DNA of 42,077 nt, taken from the NCBI RefSeq assembly GCF_010550605.1, contig NZ_JAAGNI010000043.1, positions 1 to 42,077 of the forward strand, given 5' to 3'. The DNA comes from Streptomyces sp. SID9727 (GTDB taxonomy: Bacteria; Actinomycetota; Actinomycetes; Streptomycetales; Streptomycetaceae). The notes below the pieces were generated by a model. That model worked only from the letters and a program-made list of their open reading frames with translations, was not told the origin of the DNA and made no database searches. Shown piece after piece: positions 19,695 to 29,769 of the stretch. Every line of letters starts with the position of its first letter. Positions within the stretch are counted from its first letter, which is position 1. The position numbers were made by a program, and so were the translations under genes.

Positions 19695-20492
19695 TCAGCG
19701 GCCGAGCCGCCCCCGCGCCGGGGCGGTGGACAGGGACACGGCCAGCTCCGCGACCGCCGGCAGATGGTCGTTGAGGAAGAAGTGCCCGCCCGGCAGGACC
19801 CGCATCGCGAACGGGCCCGTGGTCGTCTCGCGCCACGGCCCCACGTCCTCCGGCGCCACCTCCGGGTCCCCGTGCCCGGTGAGGGCGACGACCGGGCACG
19901 ACAGGAGACCGTCACCCGGTACGTACCCGGCGACGGCCTCGTAGTCGGCGCGCAGCGCCGGCAGGATCATGTCGAGCAGCTCCGGATCGGCCAGCACCGC
20001 CGGGTCCGTGCCGCCGAGCGCCCGGACCCGCGCGAGCAGCGCCTCGTCCGACTCCGGCCGGCCGGACCGAAGCCGCGAGGGCGCCCGCCTGCCGGACACC
20101 ATCAGCGCCGTCGCCCCGTGGCCGGATACGCCGGACAGCCGCAGCGCCACCTCGTGGGCGAGCGAGGCGCCCATGCTGTGCCCGAGGAGGACGCGCGGCC
20201 CGGCCGGCTCGGGGCCGGCCGCCAGGGCCTCGGCGATCAGGTCGGCGAGCCGGTGCAGATCCTCGACGGGCTCCTCGCGGTAGCGGTCCTGCCGGCCCGG
20301 ATACTGCACCGCGCGCACGTCCAGCGCGTGCCGGACGACGTCGGACAGCGGACGCCAGAACCCCGCCGCACCGCCCGCGTGCGGGAAGCACACCAGCTCC
20401 GCGCGGGCGTCCGTGCCGTGGTAGCGGCGCAGCCACGTTTCCGGGCGCGCGCCCGCCGTTCGGCCGGTCTCTTCGGTCTCTTGCCTGTGCAT
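19695..20492 (-). CDS. Type II thioesterase
   Basis: 265 aa, alpha/beta hydrolase of the editing (type II) thioesterase group that removes wrong or stalled acyl groups from NRPS/PKS carrier proteins. Seen are LVCFPHAGGAAGFWRPL near the start, VQYPGRQDR, the nucleophile elbow LLGHSMGASLAHEVAL (Ser about residue 95), the acid region ALTGHGDPEVAPEDV and the catalytic His in LPGGHFFLNDH. ATG 20492 is chosen over an in-frame upstream GTG because AAGGCAACCG precedes it. No NRPS or PKS gene is in the window, so its client lies elsewhere. It follows the flavoprotein gene on the same strand by 67 bp and may be co-transcribed with it. It is convergent with the upstream phosphatase (22 bp between stops). 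Confidence 0.9.
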   Translation of the reverse strand: MHRQETEETGRTAGARPETWLRRYHGTDARAELVCFPHAGGAAGFWRPLSDVVRHALDVRAVQYPGRQDRYREEPVEDLHRLADLIAEALAAGPEPAGPRVLLGHSMGASLAHEVALRLSGVSGHGATALMVSGRRAPSRLRSGRPESDEALLARVRALGGTDPAVLADPELLDMILPALRADYEAVAGYVPGDGLLSCPVVALTGHGDPEVAPEDVGPWRETTTGPFAMRVLPGGHFFLNDHLPAVAELAVSLSTAPARGRLGR

Positions 20493-20559
20493 CGGTTGCC
20501 TTCGGTTCTCACGTCTCGTGTGCGGGGCGTCCACCGGCGGACGGTGAACACGTTCCTGC

Positions 20560-21882
20560 TCAGCGGCGCCGGGCGCCCGGCGCGGGCACCAGGCGGACCG
20601 CCGTGTTCAGGACATGGTCGATCACGTCGCGCGAAGGGTGCTCCGTGAGGTTCGTGAGGAGCCGGGCCAGGGTGTTGAGCAGGGCCGGCGAGCTCATCAC
20701 GTACCGGTTCAGCACCGGCTGGAAGCCCGACCGGCTGAAGATCAGATCGGCGGCCGTGTTGCCGAGCCGGTAGTAGCGGCCCCAGCGCCGGTTCATCTCG
20801 GCCGGATAGTGGCGCAGCGCCCGCTCCCGCCGCGGACCCGGCGGCAGCGCCAGCGCGAGCGCCGTCGTCTCGGCGGCGACCTCACCGGCTTCGAGGGCCT
20901 GCCCGATGCCCTCGCCGTTCCACGGGCTGACCATGCCCCCGGAGTCACCGACGAGCAGGAGCCCCCGGGTGTACAGCGGGTGGCGGTTGAAGCCCAGCGG
21001 CAGGGCGGCGCTCCGCACCGGCCCCTCGGCGTTCTCCTCCCGCAGTCCCCATTCCGCGGGCGTACGGGCGAGCCACCGGTCCAGCGTGGCCCGCAGGTCC
21101 GCGCTGCCGTGCCGGCGGTGGGGGAGCGCGCCCAGACCGACGTTGACCCGGCCGTCCCCCATCGGGAAGATCCAGCCGTACCCGGGCAGATAGGCGTCGC
21201 TCCCCGGGAAGCGGAGGTCGGCCCACAGCTCCAGGAAGTCCTCCCGGGAGCGCTCCGGGCTGCGGTAGTAGCGCCGGGCGGCCGTGGCGATCTGCCGCTT
21301 GGCGTCGCGCTGGAGGCCCATCGCGAGCGCGATCCGGGCCGAGGCTCCGTCGGCGGCGATCACGACCGGGGCCCGGTGCACCACGGGCGCCGTCCCGGCC
21401 ACTGCCGCCACCCCGGTGATCCGGCCCGCCCGGTCGGTCACCGGCTCCTTCACCTTCACCCCGGTACGCAGCCGGGCACCGGCCGCGACGGCGTGCCGGG
21501 CCAGGATGTCGTCGAAGTCGTGCCGGCTGCGGGTGAGCCCGAAGTCCGGGAAGCCGCCCAGCGCCGGCCAGTCGATCTCCACCTGCCGAGGGCCGGCCAC
21601 CCAGCGCATTCCGCGCGACCGGGCCCAGCCGGGGGCCTGGATGTCGACGCCCATGCGGATCAGCTGGTGCACCGCGCGCGGCGTCAGGCCGTCCCCGCAC
21701 ACCTTCTCGCGCGGGAAGCGGGACTTCTCCAGGAGCAGCACGTCGACCCCGGCTCTCGCGAGGTGGTAGGCGGCGGACGAACCGGCCGGGCCCGCACCGA
21801 CGACGATGACCTGCGCCTCCTCGGCCGCGTCGTGAGCGGTCTCCTCGTCCGGCGGCGACTGCTCTGCACGCGTCTCCCGCAT
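20560..21882 (-). CDS. Geranylgeranyl-reductase-family FAD-dependent oxidoreductase
   Basis: 440 aa. The N-terminal FAD Rossmann motif VIVVGAGPAGSSAAYHLARAG (split here: glycines at about 27-32) is followed by LLLEKSRFPREKVCGDGLTPRAV, the Cys-Gly-Asp-Gly signature of geranylgeranyl reductases, and a second FAD motif GLLLVGDSGGMVSPWNGEGIGQALEAG. The C-terminus (FSRSGFQPVLNRYVMSSPALLNTLARLL) matches the actinobacterial isoprenoid reductases. Members saturate double bonds in polyprenyl chains such as menaquinone side chains or lipids; the substrate is not known here. ATG 21882 has GAGGAGGGAG just upstream. Stop to next gene (thioesterase) is 67 bp. Confidence 0.87.
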   Translation of the reverse strand: MRETRAEQSPPDEETAHDAAEEAQVIVVGAGPAGSSAAYHLARAGVDVLLLEKSRFPREKVCGDGLTPRAVHQLIRMGVDIQAPGWARSRGMRWVAGPRQVEIDWPALGGFPDFGLTRSRHDFDDILARHAVAAGARLRTGVKVKEPVTDRAGRITGVAAVAGTAPVVHRAPVVIAADGASARIALAMGLQRDAKRQIATAARRYYRSPERSREDFLELWADLRFPGSDAYLPGYGWIFPMGDGRVNVGLGALPHRRHGSADLRATLDRWLARTPAEWGLREENAEGPVRSAALPLGFNRHPLYTRGLLLVGDSGGMVSPWNGEGIGQALEAGEVAAETTALALALPPGPRRERALRHYPAEMNRRWGRYYRLGNTAADLIFSRSGFQPVLNRYVMSSPALLNTLARLLTNLTEHPSRDVIDHVLNTAVRLVPAPGARRR

Positions 21883-22075
21883 GGGGCTCCCTCCTCGGTC
21901 CGGCGCCGCCGCCCGGGGACGACGACCCTGTACACCGCCATCCTGCCGGTTTCCCGGGCCCTGGGGAGGGTGATCGAAAAGGCCGGTGCCCGGTACCGGA
22001 CCGTTCATACACGGCCGGGTGACCCGGGCCGTGTCCGGAAGGTCCGGGCATGGTCCCGGCCCGAGGTCCCGCCGA

Positions 22076-22561
22076 TCAGTCCGGCGGCCTGCGCCCCGCG
22101 TCGGCGAGCAGCCGTTCGATGCGGTCGAAACGCTCGTGCAGCAGTCGCTCCGTGTCGTCCCGCATCCGGCGCGCGGCGTGCTCGGCCTCGGCGGCCAGCC
22201 GGTGACGGCGCCGCTGCTCGTGCCCGACGAACCAGGTCGCGAGCGCCGCCGTGACCATCCCGTACGTCGTGATGCCGACACCCATCACGACGACGGCGAC
22301 GATCCGCCCCCAAGGCGTCACCGGGAAGAGGTCTCCGTAACCGACGGTCGTCGCGGTCTCCACCGACCACCACAGCCCCCGCGGATACGAGGTGATCGTG
22401 GCGTCCGGCGCGTGCCGTTCGGCCAGGACCACCAGCCAGGAGCCGACCAGCACGGTCAGGGCGAGCAGCACCGTCGCCCAGCCCGCCGCCTTCAGATGCA
22501 GCGAGCGGTTCTCCCGGCCGAGCAGCAGCTCGACGGCCTTCGTCAGGAATACAGGCACCAT
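22076..22561 (-). CDS. Two-TM potassium channel
   Basis: 161 aa. Two membrane helices (WATVLLALTVLVGSWLVVLAE and IVAVVVMGVGITTYGMVTAALA) flank a pore loop WWSVETATTVGYGDLFPVTPWG with the K+ selectivity filter TVGYGD. The C-terminus is a charged, probably coiled-coil tail (RRRHRLAAEAEHAARRMRDDTERLLHERFDRIERLL) with no RCK domain. It should form tetramers like KcsA. The start at ATG 22561 lacks a clear ribosome-binding site; the frame is open upstream in Arg/Ala/Pro-rich low-complexity sequence, so a few residues are uncertain. It is divergent from the second SpoIIE gene. Confidence 0.88.
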   Translation of the reverse strand: MVPVFLTKAVELLLGRENRSLHLKAAGWATVLLALTVLVGSWLVVLAERHAPDATITSYPRGLWWSVETATTVGYGDLFPVTPWGRIVAVVVMGVGITTYGMVTAALATWFVGHEQRRRHRLAAEAEHAARRMRDDTERLLHERFDRIERLLADAGRRPPD

Positions 22562-22715
22562 GTGCGGATCATCGGGCGACGGCGGCGGTCCCGGCGCCCG
22601 GGCGCGCGCCCGCGCCCGCGTGTCACCCGATCGCGCCCGGCCCGGCCCGTCCGGGGCACGCGGACCGGTCCCGCACGCCGATCGCCCCGCGACGATCCGT
22701 GTTAAACCTGGATAT

Positions 22716-25508
22716 GTGGGTGGCACAGGTCGATTCCGGGCGAAATTTCATCGCTCCGCCCGGCGTCCGCAGCGACACGAGGGCGGCCGCCCGGGCGGTG
22801 ACGCACCCGCGCCCACCGAGCCGTCGCGCGGGCGGACCTCCCCGGGGCGCCGCCTGCTCTCCCTCTTCAGCGTGCGCACCGTCGCCGGACAGTTCTTCGT
22901 CCTCATGCTCGGCATCGTCGTCCTGCTCGACGCCGCCGCCGTCGTCGCCCTCGTCGTGCAGGGCCGGCGCGACAGCATGAGCGCGGCGCGGGCCCAGTCG
23001 CTGAGCGTCGCGGAGACCTTCGCGCACGCCCCGGGCGTGGCGGCGGCGCTCGACAGCGAGGACCCCACGGCCGCCCTCCAGCCGCGCGCCGAGGAGATCC
23101 GGCAGAGCACCGGCGTCGAATACGTCGTCGTGGCCGGTACCAACGGCATCCGCTACACCCACCCCGACATCGCGCTCATCGGCAAGCAGGTCCCCGGCCC
23201 GTACAAGGACGCCCTGGAGCACGGGCCCGTCACCCGGACCGTCGACGCCAGCCGGGGCAAGGCCGTCAGCTCGGCGGTGGCCGTCCCGCGCAGGGACGGA
23301 ACGCCTGCCGGGCTGGTCGCGGTGGGCATCAAGGTCGAGGCCGTCAACAAGCTGGCGTACCCGAGCATCCCGCTCACCGTCGGTGCGGGGGTCGCCGCTC
23401 TCGCCCTCACCGCGGCCGGCGCCGCCCTGGTCAGCCGCCGGCTCAGCCGCCAGACGCGCGGCCTCGGCCCGACCGAGATGACCCGGATGTACGAACACCA
23501 CGACGCCGTGCTGCACGCCGTGCGCGAGGGCGTCCTCATCATCGGTGCCGACCACCGCCTGCTGCTCGCCAACGACGAGGCCCGGCGGCTGCTCGACCTT
23601 CCGCCCGACGCCGAGGGCCGCGCGGTCAGCGACCTCGGGCTGGCCTCCGGCACCGCGGAGCTGCTGGCCTCCGGGCAGGTCGCCACGGACGAACTGCGGC
23701 CCGCCGGGGACCGGCTGCTGGCCGTCAACCTCCGCCCCACCGAGGAGCGCGGCGGCCAGCCCGGCATGGTCGCCACCCTCCGCGACACCACCGAACTGCG
23801 GGCCCTCACCGGCCGGGCCGAGACCGTACGGGAACGGCTGACGCTCCTCTACCGGGCGGGCGCCCTGATCGGTACCACCCTCGACGTCGCCACCACCGCC
23901 CAGGAGCTGGCGGACGTGGCCGCCCCCGGATTCGCCGACTGCGTGACGGTCGACCTGGCCGACGCCGTCCTGCGCGGCGGGGAACCGAGACCGCCCACCG
24001 GGGACACCCTGGAGTTCCGCCGCACCGCCGTCCGCAGCGCCACCGAGGACCACCCCCTCCACCCGGCCGGGCGTGTCATCGGCTACCGGCCGACCACCGC
24101 CGGCGGCCTGGGCACCGGCGCCGGGCACACCTGGATCGTCTCGGACCTGGCCGCCTCCCGGCAGTGGCGCGAGACCGAACCGGAACAGGCCGACCGTCTC
24201 CTGGAGCACGGATACCACTCGCTGCTCTCCGTCCCGCTGCGGGCCCGCGGCGTCATCCTGGGCATCGCCAACTTCTGGCGCGCGCAGAACGAGGACCCGT
24301 TCGACCTGGACGACCTCTCCTTCGCCGAGGAACTGGTGGCCCGCGCCGCCGTCAGCGTCGACAACGCCCGCCGCTACACCCGCGAGCACGAGATGGCGGT
24401 CACCCTTCAGCGCAGCCTCCTCCCACGCGGCTTGCCGGAGCAGAACGCCCTGGACGTCGCCTACCGCTATCTGCCGGCGCAGGCGGGCGTGGGCGGCGAC
24501 TGGTTCGACGTGATCCCGCTCTCGGGCGCCCGGGTCGCCCTCGTCGTCGGCGACGTCGTCGGGCACGGGCTGCACGCGGCGGCCACCATGGGCCGGCTCC
24601 GCACGACGGTCCTGAACTTCTCCAAGCTCGACCTGGCACCCGACGAACTCCTCGGCCACCTGGACGAACTGGTGGTCAGGATGGACCAGGAGGAGGCGGA
24701 GTCGGGCGGCGGCGAGATCACCGGCGCCACCTGCCTGTACGCGATCTACGACGCCGTGTCCGGCCGCTGCACCGTCGCCCGGGCCGGCCACCCCGGACCC
24801 GTTCTCGTGCTGCCCGACGGCACGGTCGGCTTCCCGGAGATCCCGGCCGGACTGCCCCTCGGCATCGGCGGCATGCCCTTCGAGATGACCGAGCTGGACG
24901 TCCCCGAGGGCAGCCGCCTCGTCCTGTACACGGACGGTCTGGTGGAGCGCCGCGACCGGGACATCGACGACGGCCTGGACCTGCTGCGCCGCTCGCTCGC
25001 CGACCGCGACCGCACCCCGGAGGAGACCTGCGACGACGTGCTGGAGGCCATGCTGCCCAGCCGTCCCGGTGACGACGTGGCCCTGCTGGTCGCCCGGACC
25101 CGGACCCTGGACCCGTCCCGGCGCGTCGAGTGGGACGTGCCCCCGGACCCCGCCGCCGTCGCCGGAATCCGCAAGCAGGCCATGCGCTGGCTCTCCGACC
25201 GGGGCCTCGACGAGGAGGGCTTCGTCACCGAGCTCATCCTGAGCGAGCTCGTCACCAACGCCATCCGCTACGGCTCCGAGCCCATCACGGTCCGGCTCCT
25301 GTACGACAGGGCCCTGACCTGCGAGGTGTCGGACTGCAGCAGCACCTCCCCGCACCTGCGCTACGCCACCACCACCGACGAGGGCGGCCGGGGCCTCTTC
25401 CTCGTCGCCCAGTTCGCGGAGCGCTGGGGGGCCAGGTACACCGACCGGGGCAAGGTCATCTGGTCCGAGCAGGCAGTGGGCGGCCCGCCGCCGGCCGGCT
25501 TGTTCTAG
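22716..25508 (+). CDS. Membrane sensor SpoIIE-type phosphatase fused to HATPase kinase domain
   Basis: 930 aa from GTG 22716 (weak ribosome-binding site; a later GTG at 22873 is possible). A basic N-terminus leads to TM1 (FFVLMLGIVVLLDAAAVVALVV), an extracytoplasmic Cache/DcuS-like sensor (QSLSVAETFAHAPGVAAALD ... VEYVVVAGTNGIRYTHPD), TM2 (about 218-240), PAS (EGVLIIGADHRLLLANDEA), GAF (about 390-580), SpoIIE phosphatase (VGGDWFDVI, GDVVGHGLHAAATMG, YTDGLVE, GDDVALL) and a C-terminal RsbW-like HATPase (N-box LSELVTNAIRYG, G-box DEGGRGLFLVAQFAERWG). Phosphatase and anti-sigma-type kinase in one chain can act in opposite directions on an anti-anti-sigma factor. It probably reads an external small molecule such as a carboxylate; ligand inferred only from family. 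Confidence 0.9.
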   Translation: MGGTGRFRAKFHRSARRPQRHEGGRPGGDAPAPTEPSRGRTSPGRRLLSLFSVRTVAGQFFVLMLGIVVLLDAAAVVALVVQGRRDSMSAARAQSLSVAETFAHAPGVAAALDSEDPTAALQPRAEEIRQSTGVEYVVVAGTNGIRYTHPDIALIGKQVPGPYKDALEHGPVTRTVDASRGKAVSSAVAVPRRDGTPAGLVAVGIKVEAVNKLAYPSIPLTVGAGVAALALTAAGAALVSRRLSRQTRGLGPTEMTRMYEHHDAVLHAVREGVLIIGADHRLLLANDEARRLLDLPPDAEGRAVSDLGLASGTAELLASGQVATDELRPAGDRLLAVNLRPTEERGGQPGMVATLRDTTELRALTGRAETVRERLTLLYRAGALIGTTLDVATTAQELADVAAPGFADCVTVDLADAVLRGGEPRPPTGDTLEFRRTAVRSATEDHPLHPAGRVIGYRPTTAGGLGTGAGHTWIVSDLAASRQWRETEPEQADRLLEHGYHSLLSVPLRARGVILGIANFWRAQNEDPFDLDDLSFAEELVARAAVSVDNARRYTREHEMAVTLQRSLLPRGLPEQNALDVAYRYLPAQAGVGGDWFDVIPLSGARVALVVGDVVGHGLHAAATMGRLRTTVLNFSKLDLAPDELLGHLDELVVRMDQEEAESGGGEITGATCLYAIYDAVSGRCTVARAGHPGPVLVLPDGTVGFPEIPAGLPLGIGGMPFEMTELDVPEGSRLVLYTDGLVERRDRDIDDGLDLLRRSLADRDRTPEETCDDVLEAMLPSRPGDDVALLVARTRTLDPSRRVEWDVPPDPAAVAGIRKQAMRWLSDRGLDEEGFVTELILSELVTNAIRYGSEPITVRLLYDRALTCEVSDCSSTSPHLRYATTTDEGGRGLFLVAQFAERWGARYTDRGKVIWSEQAVGGPPPAGLF

Positions 25509-25533
25509 GTGTATCGCCCTGTGAGGTTGGGGA

Positions 25534-25564
25534 CGCGGGGCCCGGCGTACTGCCGGGCCCCGCG
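25534..25564. terminator. Bidirectional terminator between convergent genes
   Basis: A perfect 13-bp stem CGCGGGGCCCGGC (25534-25546) / GCCGGGCCCCGCG (25552-25564) with a 5-nt loop lies between the phosphatase stop (25508) and the stop of the convergent beta-helix gene (25603). Confidence 0.85.
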
Positions 25565-25602
25565 CCGGTTCACCTCAGGTGCCGGATGTCCTGCGTGTCC
25601 CG

Positions 25603-27786
<2,184 letters not shown>

Positions 27787-27833
27787 GGGGGCTTGTCTCC
27801 TGAGTCGCGGAACGGGTGCACGACACGAGGTCG

Positions 27834-27888
27834 GAGAGCGCTCTCTCCGGCCGATGGGGATACTTCACCCTGGCTCACGACGCGTCAA
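27834..27888 (-). promoter_or_regulatory. Promoter and GAGAGCGCTCTC operator of the beta-helix gene
   Basis: On the minus strand TTGACG (27883-27888) and AAGTAT (27860-27865) are 17 bp apart. About 14 bp after the -10 is the perfect palindrome GAGAGCGCTCTC (27834-27845), close to the CebR operator TGGGAGCGCTCCCA and typical of LacI-family control of Streptomyces glycosidases. A second inverted repeat TTGTTC (27907-27912) / GAACAA (27925-27930) lies upstream of the -35. The region 27931-28180 shows no gene. Confidence 0.7.
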
Positions 27889-28194
27889 TAGGTGTGCGGC
27901 AACAGCTTGTTCACGTGGCCTTGCGAACAACAGTTGACGACGGAAAGCTCACGAGTGTCCGCCTTGCGGCCATCTTGCGGGAGCTGCCGCTCCCGGCCCG
28001 TCGCCCCGTCGGTTCAGGTGATGACGGGGTGCGTACGGGGAGTGAGTGCGGTCGAGCTGATCGTTGCCGCCGCAACCACCGGGCGCGCGGGCCGGACGCG
28101 TGGACCCCTCGGCCGCCAACCCCCGCGCCGGTTACCGGACATGTTGTCCCCGCCCGGGGGACAGCGGCCCCGGCCCGTCGCTATCCTCCGGGGC

Positions 28195-28254
28195 ATGAGC
28201 CGTGAGCGTGGCGCGAGCAGCAGCCCTGACCAGGCGCGACGAGGCCAGGGGTGA
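28195..28254 (+). CDS. Possible 19-aa leader peptide overlapping the XRE regulator start
   Basis: ATG 28195 opens a 19-codon frame (MSRERGASSSPDQARRGQG) whose TGA at 28252-28254 overlaps the GTG start of the regulator in a GTGA. TATCCT (28182-28187) lies exactly 7 nt before the ATG, so the transcript probably begins at this codon and is leaderless. Translation of the peptide would then bring ribosomes to the regulator start. It may serve only as a coupling device; no homologue is known to me. Confidence 0.4.
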   Translation: MSRERGASSSPDQARRGQG

Positions 28255-29693
28255 CCGAGGTGACGGGCCCCGCGCCCGCGGACGCGCGGGGTGTCCAGGC
28301 ATGGCGGGCGTTCGGTACCCGGCTGCGCCGGTGGCGCAGGCGGGCCGGTCTCACCCAGGCCCAGGTGGGCGCCCGGGTCGGCTACGACCACACCGCCATC
28401 AGCAAACTCGAACACGGCAGCCGCCGCACCCCGCTCCCGCTGGCCCGCCGACTGGACCGGCTGCTGCGGGCCGACGGCGACCTCGTCGCCGCCTGCGAGG
28501 AGGCCGAGGCGGGTGAGCGGTCGGTGGCCGTCCCGGCCGCGCCCGGGCCCCCGCCCGACCCGGTCCGGCAGTACCCGCTGCCCGGCGAGCCGGCCGGCGG
28601 GGAACTCACGGCGATGCTGCCCCCGGGCACCGTCCTGCCCGGACGGCTGCCGGCGTACGGCCTGGTCTGCCCGCTGCACGGGCGTGATGGCTGCGCGGTC
28701 CCGGCGCTCACCGATGTCGTCGCCCTGCACGCGCGGTTCTGCGCTCCGGGGCCCGACGCCGCCGACCACCCCGCCCTGGACACCGACACGGTGCACGCCC
28801 TGACCGCGCTGCTCGCCGTCTGCCTGCGCGCCGACGAGGAGCGCGCCTGGCCCGGAGCGACCGCCTTGGTCGAGCGCACCCTGCACGCGATGCTCCGCTG
28901 GATGGCGCTCCCGGCCGCCCCGTACCAGCGCCAACTCGCCCCGCTGGCCGCCGAGTACGCGCAGTCGGCCGGCTGTCTCAGGCTCCTGTGGGGACGCAAC
29001 GGCACGGCGATGGCCTGGCTGGACCGCTCCCTGGTGTGGGCGGCCCTGTCCGGCCACGTCGGCGTCCGGGTCGCGGCACTCAGCGACATGAGCACCCTCG
29101 CCAGGCTGGAGGGCGACGGCCCCTCCGCCCTCGCGTACGGCGAGGCCGTCCGCCCGGCGGCGGCGGGCCGCCACTGGGCGGGGGCCCTGAGCGACCTGTA
29201 CCAGGCGCGCGGCCACGCGGTGCGCGGCGACGCCGACCGCACCCTGCACCACCTCGCCCGGGCCTGGTCGCAGATGGACCTGGCCGGTGAGCGGGACGAG
29301 GCCGAGGCGCCCTGGCTCTCCGTCGCCTCCGTGCGCCTGCGGGTGGAGTCCGGCGCGGCGGGCGCCCTGCGCGACCTCGCGGTCGCGACGGGTGAGCGCC
29401 GGTACGCGCTGCGCGCCCTGGACGCGGCCGGCAGCGCGATCCGGCTGCTGCCGCCGGGCCTGCACTCGGCCCGCAAGCTGTTCCTGGTCCGCACGGCGGA
29501 TGCCTACGTCTGCGCGGGCGAACCGGCCGCCGCTTCGGCGGTGGCCGGACCGGTCCTGGACAGCACCGTGGTGCACCCCGCGACCCTGCTCGGCCAGGAG
29601 CTGCGCGGACTGTACGGGCGACTGGCCGGCCGCTCCGACGGGTGCGCGGAGACCGAGGACTTCGTCCGCAGGCTGGCCGCCGTCGTCCGCTGA
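28251..29693 (+). CDS. XRE-family (helix-turn-helix) transcriptional regulator
   Basis: 480 aa. The N-terminal HTH (WRAFGTRLRRWRRRAGLTQAQVGARVGYDHTAISKLEHGSRR, about 17-58) is clear. A Pro-rich linker follows, then a long all-helical region with TPR-like Ala/Leu-rich repeats (for example LRLLWGRNGTAMAWLDRSLVWAAL and GDADRTLHHLARAWSQMDLAG), as in the large Streptomyces XRE regulators. A short Cys-containing part (VCPLHGRDGC, about 140) sits between them. GTG 28251 is taken because the HTH starts shortly after and an upstream leader ORF overlaps it by 4 nt. No DUF397 partner gene is next to it. It lies divergent from the beta-helix gene and convergent with the double protease, either of which could be a target, but no evidence supports this. 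Confidence 0.85.
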   Translation: MTEVTGPAPADARGVQAWRAFGTRLRRWRRRAGLTQAQVGARVGYDHTAISKLEHGSRRTPLPLARRLDRLLRADGDLVAACEEAEAGERSVAVPAAPGPPPDPVRQYPLPGEPAGGELTAMLPPGTVLPGRLPAYGLVCPLHGRDGCAVPALTDVVALHARFCAPGPDAADHPALDTDTVHALTALLAVCLRADEERAWPGATALVERTLHAMLRWMALPAAPYQRQLAPLAAEYAQSAGCLRLLWGRNGTAMAWLDRSLVWAALSGHVGVRVAALSDMSTLARLEGDGPSALAYGEAVRPAAAGRHWAGALSDLYQARGHAVRGDADRTLHHLARAWSQMDLAGERDEAEAPWLSVASVRLRVESGAAGALRDLAVATGERRYALRALDAAGSAIRLLPPGLHSARKLFLVRTADAYVCAGEPAAASAVAGPVLDSTVVHPATLLGQELRGLYGRLAGRSDGCAETEDFVRRLAAVVR

Positions 29694-29719
29694 AGCGCGG
29701 GGCGGGCGTGTAACGCACA

Positions 29720-29748
29720 GGGCGGGGCGTGTGGTCCACGCCCCGCCC
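29720..29748. terminator. Bidirectional terminator between XRE and protease genes
   Basis: GGGCGGGGCGTG (29720-29731) pairs with CACGCCCCGCCC (29737-29748) over 12 bp around a 5-nt loop, between convergent stops at 29693 and 29770. Confidence 0.8.
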
Positions 29749-29769
29749 CCGTACACACGCCTGCGGCGG

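Noticed and set aside
22623..25355. Minus-strand open frame of about 900 codons opposite the second SpoIIE gene
   Set aside because: Gly/Val/Arg-rich shadow with no motif; the plus-strand protein has a full set of conserved domains.
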